Assembly: GCF_947503385.1 (NCBI RefSeq)
Contig: NZ_CANNDO010000003.1
Span: 496,001 to 560,000, forward strand
DNA: 64,000 bases
Reading direction: 5' to 3'
From: an uncultured Tateyamaria sp.
Lineage (GTDB): Bacteria > Pseudomonadota > Alphaproteobacteria > Rhodobacterales > Rhodobacteraceae
Both the position numbers and the translations under genes were made by a program. The notes beneath the pieces are model-generated. The model was not told where the DNA came from. It saw only the letters and a program-made list of their open reading frames with translations, and did no database searches. Shown one piece after another: positions 42,202 through 51,558 of this stretch (position 1 is its first letter; every line of letters begins with the position of its first letter).

Positions 42202-43002
42202 TTATGTGCGCCAATTCAACAAACGCTTCTCCACGACGCCGATGAGCGCGCTTACGATCACGCCCAGCAACGACAGGATCACCACGCCTGCAAAGAGTCG
42301 TTCCAAATCGTAGAGCGAACCCGCCTCTAGAATGTAAGCCCCGATGCCGAACTCTGCGCCCAGCATTTCGGCTGCCACCAGCAGGATAATGGCGATGGCA
42401 AGGCTGATACGCAGCCCCGACAGAATACCCGGCATCGCGCCGGGCAGGACGATTTTTCGCACGATGGACCACCACGATAGACCAAAACTCTGGCCCATTC
42501 GGATCAGAGTGCGGTCCACATTGTCCACCGCGCCATAGGTCGCGACAACCGTTGGGGTAAACGTCCCAAATGCAATCAGTGCGTATTTCGATCCTTCACC
42601 GATCCCGAACCAGATGACAAACAGCGGCAAGAGTGCGATTTTCGGGATCGGGAAAATCGCGGCGACCAACGGAACCATGCCGGAACGCACATAAGAGAAC
42701 AGACCGATCAATACGCCAACGCTAATGCCGATGCTGATCCCGATGGCAGCGCCGACAACCAGACGCGACAGGGACGGGCCGAGATGTTTGAACAACAGAC
42801 CGCTGTTGTAGAGATCGCGAAACGTGTCCAGCACATCCGAAGGTTTCGGCATCGTCAAAGCTGATATCCAGCCCGCGCGCGTGCCCCATTCAGCAATTAG
42901 GACAAGACCGACAAAAACCACAAAACCAACCCAACGGCGGGACTTTGGGGCAAAACCGCCACCGCGAAATGCTACGGATTTTCCGGGCACGGGGTCAGAC
43001 AT
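42202..43002 (-). CDS. SsuC/TauC-type ABC transporter permease
   Basis: The 266-residue protein has six membrane helices and the binding-protein-dependent permease loop near residues 160-190 (MGQSFGLSWWSIVRKIVLPG, then AMPGILSGLRISLAIA), as in the nitrate/sulfonate/taurine group. It sits in the inner membrane with the ATPase whose gene it overlaps by eight bases. The substrate is unknown: this group moves sulfonates, nitrate, pyrimidine precursors and riboflavin-like compounds. It is the last gene of the GntR-led operon. Confidence 0.9.
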   Translation of the reverse strand: MSDPVPGKSVAFRGGGFAPKSRRWVGFVVFVGLVLIAEWGTRAGWISALTMPKPSDVLDTFRDLYNSGLLFKHLGPSLSRLVVGAAIGISIGISVGVLIGLFSYVRSGMVPLVAAIFPIPKIALLPLFVIWFGIGEGSKYALIAFGTFTPTVVATYGAVDNVDRTLIRMGQSFGLSWWSIVRKIVLPGAMPGILSGLRISLAIAIILLVAAEMLGAEFGIGAYILEAGSLYDLERLFAGVVILSLLGVIVSALIGVVEKRLLNWRT

Positions 43003-43762
43003 TGATCAACTCCGCATCTGCTGCGCGCGCTTCGTCCCGCATCAGGTGCCACAAATGTCGCTGCGCCGTATCAAGGTCGGTATCGCCAAATGCGCGCTGA
43101 TCCAGAGGCTTGTCGATCTCCACGATTTCCCGGACTTCACCGGGACGGCGCGACAACACAACGACGCGGTGCCCTAGCCTGACCGCTTCGGCAAGGTTGT
43201 GGGTGACATAAACTGCCGTAAAGGGTTGGCGCGTCCACAGGTCGACCAGATCGTCCATCAGCAATTCCCGCGTTTGACTGTCCAAAGCGGACAAGGGTTC
43301 GTCCATCAGCATGACAGCGGGCTGAACCGCCAGCGCACGCGCAATGGCCACGCGTTGTTTCATCCCACCCGAAAGCTGTTTGGGCAGTGCATTGGCAAAG
43401 TCGGTCAATTTTGTGCGCGCCAGAACGTCGTCGATGATCGCGCGGGCCGCCGCCCCTTTGATCCCATGATCTTCTAGCACAAGTGAGATATTGCCCGACA
43501 CGCTTCGCCACGGCAGCAAAGCAAAGTCCTGAAAGATGTAAGTGAGCGGGTTCAAGCACCCGATGGGCGGCTCTCCCAGTTGCAGAACCCGACCGGCGGC
43601 AGGCCGCTCCAGCCCGCCGATAAAGCGGAGCAACGTGGACTTGCCACAGCCGGATGGCCCGACAATGCACACGATCTGCCCGCTGGGAATGTCCAGCGTG
43701 ATATTTCGCAGCACCTCAAATCCATCGTAGGAATGGTTGATGCCGTCAAGCCGGATGTCCAT
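42995..43762 (-). CDS. SsuB/TauB-type ABC transporter ATP-binding protein
   Basis: The 255-residue ATPase has Walker A GPSGCGKST near residue 35, Q-loop YIFQDFALLPWRSV, signature LSGGMKQRVAIARAL, Walker B VMLMDEPLSALD and switch His in YVTHNLAEA, all standard for the nitrate/sulfonate/taurine group. It powers the permease encoded next. A 61-bp gap containing a hairpin separates it from the binding-protein gene upstream. Confidence 0.92.
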   Translation of the reverse strand: MDIRLDGINHSYDGFEVLRNITLDIPSGQIVCIVGPSGCGKSTLLRFIGGLERPAAGRVLQLGEPPIGCLNPLTYIFQDFALLPWRSVSGNISLVLEDHGIKGAAARAIIDDVLARTKLTDFANALPKQLSGGMKQRVAIARALAVQPAVMLMDEPLSALDSQTRELLMDDLVDLWTRQPFTAVYVTHNLAEAVRLGHRVVVLSRRPGEVREIVEIDKPLDQRAFGDTDLDTAQRHLWHLMRDEARAADAELINV

Positions 43763-43783
43763 GCACTACCCCGTCAAGAATTT

Positions 43784-43810
43784 TGGGGGCCAGCGCATGG
43801 CCCGCCCCCA
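43784..43810 (-). promoter_or_regulatory. Intercistronic hairpin after the SsuA-like gene
   Basis: TGGGGGC (43784-43790) pairs perfectly with GCCCCCA (43804-43810) around a 13-base loop. It lies between the stop of the binding-protein gene (43824) and the start of the ATPase gene (43762), the same position as the hairpins in the other two transport operons. Confidence 0.5.
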
Positions 43811-43823
43811 TGCGGTACATCGC

Positions 43824-44837
43824 CTACGCGCCCAGAATTTTCACATAAGACTGATCCACGATCTGATCGATCGAGATGTCGGCATCGACCAGTTTTTCGG
43901 ACTGGAACCACGACAGCTGATCCTGCAAGGACGCAATGTTCAGCGCAGCGCCCGTATTCAGGCGCATCGTTCCGTTGATGATCGAAGGCGCGGCTTTGGC
44001 CCGCTCGCGGTCTGTGTAAACGTATTTGTGTATCAGATCGACCATCGCGTCCTGATCGGCGGTCTCGTCGATCATGGCTGCGGCGTAATCGTCAACGCCT
44101 TTGGCATACCCGGCAAGGAAACTTTCGGTCATACCACGCTCATCGGCTGCGTTTTTGACCGACGTGAACACCGTCGTGACCTGATAATCGGGAATGTAGT
44201 CCGCGACGTCTCCGATGATGTGAACCGCGCCGGACCCTGCCAGGGGTTTGGCGATGTGGGGCACGATCGACCAGCCGTCGACCTGCCCAGATTTCATCGC
44301 GCCAATGATCGCTCCGACTTTTTGCAGCGGCGTAAAGGAAATGTTGATGCCCTCTGCCTGCGCCATTTTGGACCCCATATAGTGGAAAGATGAACCGGCT
44401 TGGGTCACCGCAAACGTCTTGCCTGCCAGATCCTTGGGCGTCTTCACCCCGGCCTGAAAGGCCGCGTCAGACACAAGATACTTTTGACCGTCAATGCCGG
44501 GTTCTTCGCTCAGCGCACCGCCGATAACCTTAATTGCACCTTTGTCCGCAAGGCTGATCAAACCACCAGACATGGCTGTCACGGCGTAATCCACATCGCC
44601 AGATGCAATCGCCACCGCCATCGGTTGCGCCGCCTGAAAGAACTCGAACTCAACGTCCAGCCCGGCGTCCTTGAAGTATCCACGCTCGAGCGCAATGAAG
44701 CTGCCGGAATGCGAGGTAAAGCGGAGCGCCCCGACCTTAATCTTCTTGCCTGCGGCAATAGCAGGAGCCGCGAGGCCCACAGTTGCAGCCGTTCCGCCCA
44801 TCAGGGCCAGCGCCGTGCGGCGATTGAATGTGGTCAT
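43824..44837 (-). CDS. SsuA/NMT1-type ABC transporter substrate-binding protein
   Basis: GGGAGGA lies 5-6 bases before the ATG. The 337-residue protein begins MTTFNRRTALALMGG, a twin-arginine-like signal, with cleavage near residue 28 (APAIAAG). The mature part is a type II binding protein of the NMT1/SsuA/ThiY group: ALRFTSHSGSFIALERGYFK, then GLDVEFEFFQAAQPMAVAIA. This group binds sulfonates, taurine, nitrate, formylaminopyrimidines and other small ligands; no residue identifies which. It is the second gene of the operon, directly after the GntR regulator. Confidence 0.87.
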   Translation of the reverse strand: MTTFNRRTALALMGGTAATVGLAAPAIAAGKKIKVGALRFTSHSGSFIALERGYFKDAGLDVEFEFFQAAQPMAVAIASGDVDYAVTAMSGGLISLADKGAIKVIGGALSEEPGIDGQKYLVSDAAFQAGVKTPKDLAGKTFAVTQAGSSFHYMGSKMAQAEGINISFTPLQKVGAIIGAMKSGQVDGWSIVPHIAKPLAGSGAVHIIGDVADYIPDYQVTTVFTSVKNAADERGMTESFLAGYAKGVDDYAAAMIDETADQDAMVDLIHKYVYTDRERAKAAPSIINGTMRLNTGAALNIASLQDQLSWFQSEKLVDADISIDQIVDQSYVKILGA

Positions 44838-44857
44838 GGTATCCTCCCTTATGACCG

Positions 44858-45538
44858 CTATGCGGATTGAAGCTCCGCCTTTATGTCCTGTCTCAGCAGC
44901 GCGTCGGCGTGCGACGCATCGCGCGCCAGCACGGCATCAAGGAGCGCTTTCTGGCGTTTTTTTCGCGCACACCAGTTCAAGCGGCCTTCGCGCAATTGGG
45001 CCAGCCGGAACCGTCGGCTTTGGTCGAAATACTTGCGATGCAGATCAATTAGGCGTCGGCTGCCGCACGCGTCCAATAGCGCGGAGGCAAAAGCCCGACA
45101 TGCTTCGTCCCACTCCAAGGCCGTCACGTCGTCGTGCACTTGCATCACCTTGTCCTCTGCTTTTTGCAGCGCGTGGTGCGCGGCGATCACACGCCCCTCC
45201 CACGCGATATCTCCCAGTTCAATTGCGCGGGACAGCGCCAGAGCTTCGATCTCGGTTCGGACAAGCTGGATATCACACAAGTCCTCTTGCGTCGCCGACG
45301 TGACCCGGAACCCGCGCTGCGCCGTGGCTTCGACCAACCCTTCGACGGTGAGCATTCGGAGCGTTTCGCGCATCGAGTGATTTGATCCGCCGTAGCGACT
45401 GCGCAGGTCGTTCAGTTTCAGCTTTTGGTCCGGCAACAGATTGCCAAATGCGATGTCCTTGCGCAGCGCAGCGGCCAAAAGGTCGACGATTGTTTTATCA
45501 TCCGCAGATTTATTGAGAAAAATCACAGTGTTCGTCAT
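44858..45538 (-). CDS. GntR-family (FCD) transcriptional regulator
   Basis: I choose the ATG at 45538 (226 residues); a TTG at 45544 would add two. Residues 10-80 are a GntR winged helix (LKLNDLRSRYGGSNHSMRETL, the second part being the recognition helix), with R-G-F-R-V at the wing. Residues 95-220 are an all-helical FCD effector domain (LVRTEIEALALSRAIE near residue 90). It probably represses its own operon and responds to the ligand of the transporter encoded downstream. A near-perfect palindrome sits just before its start codon. Confidence 0.88.
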   Translation of the reverse strand: MTNTVIFLNKSADDKTIVDLLAAALRKDIAFGNLLPDQKLKLNDLRSRYGGSNHSMRETLRMLTVEGLVEATAQRGFRVTSATQEDLCDIQLVRTEIEALALSRAIELGDIAWEGRVIAAHHALQKAEDKVMQVHDDVTALEWDEACRAFASALLDACGSRRLIDLHRKYFDQSRRFRLAQLREGRLNWCARKKRQKALLDAVLARDASHADALLRQDIKAELQSA

Positions 45539-45542
45539 ATCC

Positions 45543-45561
45543 AAAAATGTTGGACATTTTT
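45543..45561. promoter_or_regulatory. Palindromic operator candidate for the GntR regulator
   Basis: AAAAATGT (45543-45550) and ACATTTTT (45554-45561) are perfect 8-base arms around TGG, 4 bases before the ATG of the GntR gene. GntR dimers bind palindromes of this size, and the position would block translation start or early transcription, consistent with self-repression. Confidence 0.55.
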
Positions 45562-45963
45562 AGAAGGTCCGATCCCGCTGCGTCAAGCCTGTAAGTCATA
45601 CGTTCCCGGAGCGCCGCGCATCCGCCCCCCACGTCGGGATGATCTGCCAATGCGCACGCGAAACTCAAAATGAGACAGGCTGCGATGGTTACGCAACACC
45701 GCACTGACGTGTCAGGGCCCTTTGCCATCTCCGTGATAGTGGGAGGCAAGAAACCCGAACTTTCTTTGACGCGTACGAGCGGGGAGCATAGCGGCTCAAC
45801 TTACCCACGAGACTTGTAGCCATTAAACGGACGGGCAAATTCCGCAAATTGTTGCGAAGACTTTCTGCAGGTCAGCACGCATTATCGCGACCACGGGTCA
45901 AAACGATGCACAGAATATGCACGGCATTGATGGTTCGCGATTGTCAAATTGCTGCGGCGCATT
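45562..45963. other. Intergenic stretch before the Mrp operon
   Basis: About 400 bp with no convincing gene on either strand. It carries the divergent promoters of the GntR operon and of the Mrp antiporter operon. A short inverted repeat, CGCAA-ATTG-TTGCG at 45843-45856, is the only structure I noticed; no clear promoter hexamers were found. Confidence 0.45.
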
Positions 45964-48882
45964 ATGCTCTCGGTCTGGCAGGCTTCTGAAAAACAACTGG
46001 CGTACACTTTGTCACTTTTCTTCATCGTTTCACTCCCCTTCCTTGGGGCTCTGTTGCCCGGGCTTATGAATTCTGCCGGACGTTCTGCGTGCGCCGGTAC
46101 TACGTTCATCGTGAGCCTTGCTGCGTTCATCGGGCTTTTGACGAACCTGCCTGCCGTCTTGGCGGGCGAAGTTGTGACGGCGCGCGTTGATTGGCTGCCC
46201 GCGCTCGGGCTGAACTTTTCGCTGATGCTGGATGGTCTGGGCTTTTTCTTTGCCTTTTTGATCCTTGGCATCGGATTGCTGATCATCACCTATGGTCGAC
46301 ATTATCTGAGCCGTGATGACAACATGGGTGAATTCTTTACCTATCTGCTGCTGTTCCAGGGCGCGATGGTGGGGATCGTCCTATCCGATAACATCCTGCT
46401 TTTGTTGGTATTTTGGGAACTGACATCGCTGTCTTCTTTCCTGCTCATCGGGTTTTGGAAACATCTGCCGGAGGGGCGCCAAGGCGCGCGCATGGCGCTC
46501 ACCGTCACCGGCATGGGCGGCTTGGCGATGATTGGCGGAATGCTCATTCTCGGGAACATTGCTGGCAGTTTCGAGCTGAGCGTTATTCTGGAGAACCGCG
46601 ACGCGATTCAGGCCAGCCCACTGTATCTGCCGGCCTTGATCCTGATCCTGCTGGGCTGCTTTACCAAGTCGGCACAGTTCCCGTTTCATTTCTGGTTGCC
46701 ACACGCCATGGCCGCGCCAACACCCGTGTCGGCCTACCTGCACTCCGCCACGATGGTAAAGGCTGGCATCTTCTTGATGGCGCGGATGTGGCCCGTCTTG
46801 TCTGGCACACCCGAATGGTTCGTCATCGTGACCACCGCCGGCTTGTTGACGATGGTTCTGGGTGCCGTCATCGCGCTGTTCAAGCATGATCTCAAGGCGT
46901 TGCTTGCGTTCTCGACTGTCAGCCACCTTGGCTTGATCACCATGCTTTTGGGCACCGGCACCGCGTTCGGTGCATTTGCTGCCGTCTTCCACATCCTGAA
47001 CCATGCGACGTTCAAGGCCGCGCTTTTCATGTCAGCGGGCATTGTCGATCATGAGGCAAAAACCCGCGATATCCGACGCCTCGGTGGATTGCGCCACTTG
47101 ATGCCGATCACCTTTGTGATCGCGACAGTTGCGGCTCTCTCGATGGCTGGCATTCCGCTTTTGAATGGGTTTTTGTCCAAGGAAATGATGCTGGAACAAG
47201 CGACAAAAACGGTCCTTTTCGACACGTGGTGGCTCGTTCCCGCGCTGGCGACTTTTGGTGCGCTTGTCTCTGCGGCCTATAGCTTCCGTTTTGTCAGCCA
47301 CACCTTCCTGGGACCTGTGCGCGAAGACTATCCCGCAAAGCCGCATGATCCCAGCTCAGGAATGTGGTTGCCTCCCGCGATCCTTGTCGTGTTGGTGGTT
47401 GTGATCGGTGTTGCCCCGGCGCTTGCCGAACCCTTTGTCAAACTTGTCACGGCCTCGGTCCTCGGTATCGCCGCTGAGGTGCCGGACAAGCACATCAAGA
47501 TTTGGCATGGGCTGATCCCTGCCCTGTACATGTCGATCGTCGCAGTCATTGGTGGTTTTGTTCTGCTGATGATCTTCAAGCCACTGCTCAGAACCTGGGA
47601 CGCGATGCCCCGGCCCGAGGCCAAGGTAATCTTCGAGACCTTGATCGAAAGCATCGCCGCAGCCGCACGTGGCATGACCCATTCGGTACACAACGGCGCA
47701 TTCACCCGCTATGCACTGATCGGCTTCGTCGCGATTATTGTCGCGGGTTACTACGCCTGGACTACCGGAACGGTGGGCGAAGCAACCCGCCCGCTACAGG
47801 CCGCAGGCCCGGTGCCTATTGCCGGATGGGCCATGCTCATCGGCGCGACCTGTGGCATTGTGGCCCTGCACCGGAACCGTTTTCTGGCGTTGATCCTGAT
47901 CGGCATCGTTGGCCTGATGGTATCCATTGGATTTGTCTATCTCAGCGCGCCCGACCTCGCGATGACGCAGTTCACCGTCGAGGTTGTCACAATCATCCTG
48001 CTGCTGCTGGCGCTGAATTTTCTACCCAACAGCACCCCGGTCGAAAGCACGCCGTTGCGCCGTGTCCGCGACGCAAGCGTGGCCATCGTCGGCGGACTGG
48101 CCGCATTTGTAATGGCCTATCACTACATGCTGCGCGATGCGGTCTCGACGCCGATCTCGGAATTCCACCTCGCCAATTCCTACAAGGGGGGCGGCGGCAC
48201 GAATGTCGTAAATGTCATCCTGGTGGATTTCCGCGGTTTCGATACCTATGGCGAAATCATCGTTCTGAGCATCGCGGCATTGCTGATCTACGCACTGACG
48301 GAAACCCTGTTGCGCGGGCCGGTGCGTCGGCGTCTGCTGAACCGTATCCCGGACCAGCCCATTGCAGGCGACATGCACCCGATGATGATGGTCGTGCTGA
48401 CCCGGGTCATTATGCCGGTCGTGCTTCTGGTTGGCTTCTACATCTTCCTGCGCGGGCATAACGAACCGGGCGGCGGTTTCATCTCGGGTTTGGTCGTGTC
48501 GATCGGGGTGGTAATGCAGTACATGGCCAGCGGGTTTAGCTGGACGTCGAGCCGTCTGCGCTATCCCTATCATGGCGTGATCGGTGCGGGCGTTCTGGTT
48601 GCCGGACTGACCGGGATCGGATCGTGGTTCGTGTCCAAGCCGTTTCTGACGTCGGATTTCACATATGTGCGCATTCCGCCGTTCAACGAGTTTGAACTGG
48701 CCACCGCTGCCCTTTTTGACTTGGGCGTGTTCCTTGCTGTTGTGGGTGCGGTGATGCTGTCGCTTGAAAGTTTTTCACGGCTCGCGCGTCGCGCAGATAC
48801 CGCAGACAGTGAGCACCCCATGGACATCAACCCCTTGCGCGATGATGCAGCTCCGCAATCAGCCCCCACGGAGAAAGCGTAA
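45964..48882 (+). CDS. mnhA: Mrp Na+/H+ antiporter subunit A fused to subunit B
   Basis: The ATG at 45964 gives 972 residues; a TTG at 45949 is an alternative. The N-terminal two thirds match complex-I-like antiporter subunits, with FWELTSLSSFLLIGFW (the conserved Glu of helix 5) and HAMAAPTPVSAYLHSATMVK. Near residues 800-940 lies the MnhB domain (LVGFYIFLRGHNEPGGGFI), so A and B are one chain, as in PhaAB proteins of rhizobia. In the inner membrane the seven-subunit complex expels Na+ (or K+) in exchange for protons, supporting salt and alkali tolerance. It heads an operon of six genes. Confidence 0.93.
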   Translation: MLSVWQASEKQLAYTLSLFFIVSLPFLGALLPGLMNSAGRSACAGTTFIVSLAAFIGLLTNLPAVLAGEVVTARVDWLPALGLNFSLMLDGLGFFFAFLILGIGLLIITYGRHYLSRDDNMGEFFTYLLLFQGAMVGIVLSDNILLLLVFWELTSLSSFLLIGFWKHLPEGRQGARMALTVTGMGGLAMIGGMLILGNIAGSFELSVILENRDAIQASPLYLPALILILLGCFTKSAQFPFHFWLPHAMAAPTPVSAYLHSATMVKAGIFLMARMWPVLSGTPEWFVIVTTAGLLTMVLGAVIALFKHDLKALLAFSTVSHLGLITMLLGTGTAFGAFAAVFHILNHATFKAALFMSAGIVDHEAKTRDIRRLGGLRHLMPITFVIATVAALSMAGIPLLNGFLSKEMMLEQATKTVLFDTWWLVPALATFGALVSAAYSFRFVSHTFLGPVREDYPAKPHDPSSGMWLPPAILVVLVVVIGVAPALAEPFVKLVTASVLGIAAEVPDKHIKIWHGLIPALYMSIVAVIGGFVLLMIFKPLLRTWDAMPRPEAKVIFETLIESIAAAARGMTHSVHNGAFTRYALIGFVAIIVAGYYAWTTGTVGEATRPLQAAGPVPIAGWAMLIGATCGIVALHRNRFLALILIGIVGLMVSIGFVYLSAPDLAMTQFTVEVVTIILLLLALNFLPNSTPVESTPLRRVRDASVAIVGGLAAFVMAYHYMLRDAVSTPISEFHLANSYKGGGGTNVVNVILVDFRGFDTYGEIIVLSIAALLIYALTETLLRGPVRRRLLNRIPDQPIAGDMHPMMMVVLTRVIMPVVLLVGFYIFLRGHNEPGGGFISGLVVSIGVVMQYMASGFSWTSSRLRYPYHGVIGAGVLVAGLTGIGSWFVSKPFLTSDFTYVRIPPFNEFELATAALFDLGVFLAVVGAVMLSLESFSRLARRADTADSEHPMDINPLRDDAAPQSAPTEKA

Positions 48883-48883
48883 C

Positions 48884-49234
48884 ATGGAATTTCTCGTGGC
48901 CTCCGCCATCGGTCTGATGACCGCCGCCGGAATCTATCTGGTGCTGCGTCTGCGCACGTTCCCGGTCATTCTGGGCATCTCATTGCTGACATATGCGGTA
49001 AACGTCTTTCTCTTTACCTCGGGCCGTCTTGTGATTGGCGCACCGCCGGTCCTGCGGGATGATGTGAGCAACTATGCAGATCCGTTGCCACAGGCGCTGG
49101 TGCTGACCGCTATCGTTATTTCGTTTGGGATGACGGCGGTTGCGGTGATGATTGGTCTGGGCGCGTTTCTGGGGTCGGACGACGATCATATCGATGACCA
49201 GGCAGAAGCATCCTCATCGGCGGGCCAGCCATGA
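48884..49234 (+). CDS. mnhC: Mrp Na+/H+ antiporter subunit C
   Basis: The ATG at 48884 comes one base after the MnhA stop and gives 116 residues, normal for MnhC, a NuoK-like subunit with three helices. GIYLVLRLRTFPVILGISLL and YADPLPQALVLTAIVISFGM are standard MnhC segments. An acidic tail (DDDHIDDQAEA) follows the last helix. It overlaps mnhD by four bases. Confidence 0.92.
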   Translation: MEFLVASAIGLMTAAGIYLVLRLRTFPVILGISLLTYAVNVFLFTSGRLVIGAPPVLRDDVSNYADPLPQALVLTAIVISFGMTAVAVMIGLGAFLGSDDDHIDDQAEASSSAGQP

Positions 49235-50775
49235 ACCACTGGATCATCGCCCCGGTCATTTTGCCTGCGTTGCTCGCGCCGTTCATCGTGCTGGCGGCAC
49301 GCTATCACTTGGGCATTCAACGGGTGTTCTCGATTGCCGGGATTGTTGCGCTGATCGCCATCGCGGGCGGCCTGGCCTGGCAGGTGTCGGACGGGTCCGT
49401 CATTTCCTACCGCCTTGGCGATTGGGCCGGACCTTTCGGAATTGTCATTGTGGGCGACCGTCTTTCGACACTGATGGTATTGTTGACGTCTGTACTGGCG
49501 CTTTTTGTGCTGCTTTATGCCATCGGCTCGGGATGGGATGATCGCGGGCGGCATTTCCACGCGCTGTTTCAGTTCCAGCTTATGGGCATCCTCGGTGCAT
49601 TCCTGACCGGCGACCTTTTCAACCTCTTCGTCTTCTTCGAAGTGTTGCTGATCGCATCTTACGGGCTGATGATCCATGCGGGCGGCAATGCGCGCTTGCG
49701 GGCTGGCGTACAGTACGTTTTGTTCAACCTGATCGGTTCGACCCTTTTCCTTTTTGCGCTTGGTGCAATCTATGCGGAGACCGGCACACTGAACATGGCC
49801 GATCTGAGTGAGCGCGTGGCGCTCATCGACCCGAGCGAAACCGTCGGTATCAGGCTTGCCGCAGTTCTGCTGTTGCTGGTCTTTGCCATCAAGGCCGCTC
49901 TTGTCCCGCTGCATTTCTGGCTGCCTTCGAGCTACGCCGAGGCACCTGCGCCTGTGGCTGCACTCTTTGCGATCATGACCAAGGTCGGTGCCTATTCCAT
50001 CATTCGCGTCTACACGATGGTCTTCCCGCCCGAGGTCGACGTGACGTCTGGCTTGCATGACACGTGGCTCCTGCCCTTCGCTCTGGTTTCGGTGGTTGTT
50101 GGTATGGTCGGCGTTCTCGCGGCGCGCAAATTGGACAGATTGGTTGCGTTTTCGGTTGTTGGGTCCATGGGAATGGTCGTGACGGCCATTGCGCTGTTCA
50201 GCCCGATCGGCATCGCCGCAGCGCTGTATTACATCGTGCATTCAACCTTGGCGGCTGCCGTCCTTTTCATGGTGTCCGATCTGGTGCGCACAGGACGCGG
50301 AAACGTTGACCTGACCCCGCAGCCCCCGATGGCTGGCACCCATCTGACCGCCGGTATGTTCTTTGTCGGTGCCATTGCGATGACGGGTCTGCCGCCACTG
50401 TCGGGCTTTCTCGGCAAGCTGTTGGTTCTGGATGCCGCATACGACAACACCTTGATGACGTGGGTTTGGGCAGTGGTCCTGATCTCAAGCCTGATCAGCA
50501 TTGTCGGTTTTGCGCGGGCGGGCAGTGTGGTCTTTTGGATTTCGCACAGCATCGAGCCATCCGAACCCCGCTCTGCCGAAGTCAGGCAACCGTCGGCGTT
50601 GGCCTATTCGGCGGTTGGGGGGCTCTTTGCCCTGTTGGTCGCCCACACTGTTTTTGCCGGATCGGTACACGCCTATACAACCAAGATGGCGGCGCAGCTT
50701 TTTGCGCCACAGGCATATATCTCGGCCGTACTCGACAGCCCCGGCAAACTCAGCGAACCAAAGGAGGAGAACTGA
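49231..50775 (+). CDS. mnhD: Mrp Na+/H+ antiporter subunit D
   Basis: The 514-residue protein has about fourteen membrane helices of the complex-I antiporter fold. The conserved Glu of helix 5 is in FFEVLLIASYGLMIHAGG, and the Lys of helix 7 region in LLLVFAIKAALVPLHFWLP, both needed for proton transfer in Mrp and NuoL/M/N proteins. It pairs with the A subunit in the inner membrane. The gene overlaps mnhC by four bases and ends in an AAGGAGG that serves as ribosome site for mnhE. Confidence 0.93.
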   Translation: MNHWIIAPVILPALLAPFIVLAARYHLGIQRVFSIAGIVALIAIAGGLAWQVSDGSVISYRLGDWAGPFGIVIVGDRLSTLMVLLTSVLALFVLLYAIGSGWDDRGRHFHALFQFQLMGILGAFLTGDLFNLFVFFEVLLIASYGLMIHAGGNARLRAGVQYVLFNLIGSTLFLFALGAIYAETGTLNMADLSERVALIDPSETVGIRLAAVLLLLVFAIKAALVPLHFWLPSSYAEAPAPVAALFAIMTKVGAYSIIRVYTMVFPPEVDVTSGLHDTWLLPFALVSVVVGMVGVLAARKLDRLVAFSVVGSMGMVVTAIALFSPIGIAAALYYIVHSTLAAAVLFMVSDLVRTGRGNVDLTPQPPMAGTHLTAGMFFVGAIAMTGLPPLSGFLGKLLVLDAAYDNTLMTWVWAVVLISSLISIVGFARAGSVVFWISHSIEPSEPRSAEVRQPSALAYSAVGGLFALLVAHTVFAGSVHAYTTKMAAQLFAPQAYISAVLDSPGKLSEPKEEN

Positions 50776-50776
50776 C

Positions 50777-51277
50777 ATGGCCCGTGCCTTTGACTGGTTG
50801 GTGCCCCGTCCGCTGCTGACACTGACACTCGCGATTGTCTGGATCCTACTGCAGAACGAGATCACCGCCGGGATGGCGGTCTTTGGCCTGATCCTCGGGA
50901 TCATCATCCCGTGGGGCACTTCCGTCTGGTGGCCCGACACGCCCAAGGGGTTCCGGATGGGCAAAATGGCCCTCTACAGTTTGGTCGTTGTTCGAGATAT
51001 CATTGTCGCCAATATCGAGGTCGCTTGGATCGTTCTGACCGTGCCAAACGCCAAGTTGAAGCCCGGCTGGATCGTTGTCCCACTTGAGTTGAAACAGCCT
51101 GAGGCCATCAGCCTGCTGGCCGGCACAATCACGCTGACACCCGGCACCGTGTCTGCCGACCTGTCGGACAAGGGGCACTGTCTTTTGGTCCATGTCTTGC
51201 ATACTGACGACGCCGATGCCGTTCGGGATGAAATCAAGAACCGGTATGAGCGCCGCCTTTTGGAGATTTTTGAATGA
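50777..51277 (+). CDS. mnhE: Mrp Na+/H+ antiporter subunit E
   Basis: AAGGAGG at 50761-50767 sets the start at 50777, giving 166 residues. Two N-terminal helices precede a cytoplasmic domain with the MnhE signature AGTITLTPGTVSADLSDKG and the DADAVRDEIKNRYERRLLE tail. It is a structural subunit of the Mrp complex. It overlaps mnhF by four bases. Confidence 0.92.
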   Translation: MARAFDWLVPRPLLTLTLAIVWILLQNEITAGMAVFGLILGIIIPWGTSVWWPDTPKGFRMGKMALYSLVVVRDIIVANIEVAWIVLTVPNAKLKPGWIVVPLELKQPEAISLLAGTITLTPGTVSADLSDKGHCLLVHVLHTDDADAVRDEIKNRYERRLLEIFE

Positions 51278-51558
51278 GCCCCCACGACATTCTGAACATA
51301 GCTCTGGTCACGGCTCTCATCTCGCTTGCGGTGGGACAGGTCCTGTCGATGGTGCGCCTTATGATCGGGCCGACAACGGGTGATCGTATCCTTGCGCTGG
51401 ATACAATGGTGATCAATGCGCTTGGGCTGGTCATTGTCCTTGGCATGTACCAAGGCGTCAAAATTTACTTCGAAGTTGCCCTTTTGGTCGCCATGCTCGG
51501 CTTTGTTTCGACCGTCGCGCTGGCGCGATTCATTCTGCGAGGGGACATTATCGAATGA
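51274..51558 (+). CDS. mnhF: Mrp Na+/H+ antiporter subunit F
   Basis: The 94-residue product has three membrane helices, the usual MnhF size and plan. The segment MVRLMIGPTTGDRILALDTM after the first helix is the MnhF signature, containing the conserved Asp. It overlaps both neighbouring genes by four bases, so all subunits should be made in proportion. Confidence 0.92.
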   Translation: MSPHDILNIALVTALISLAVGQVLSMVRLMIGPTTGDRILALDTMVINALGLVIVLGMYQGVKIYFEVALLVAMLGFVSTVALARFILRGDIIE

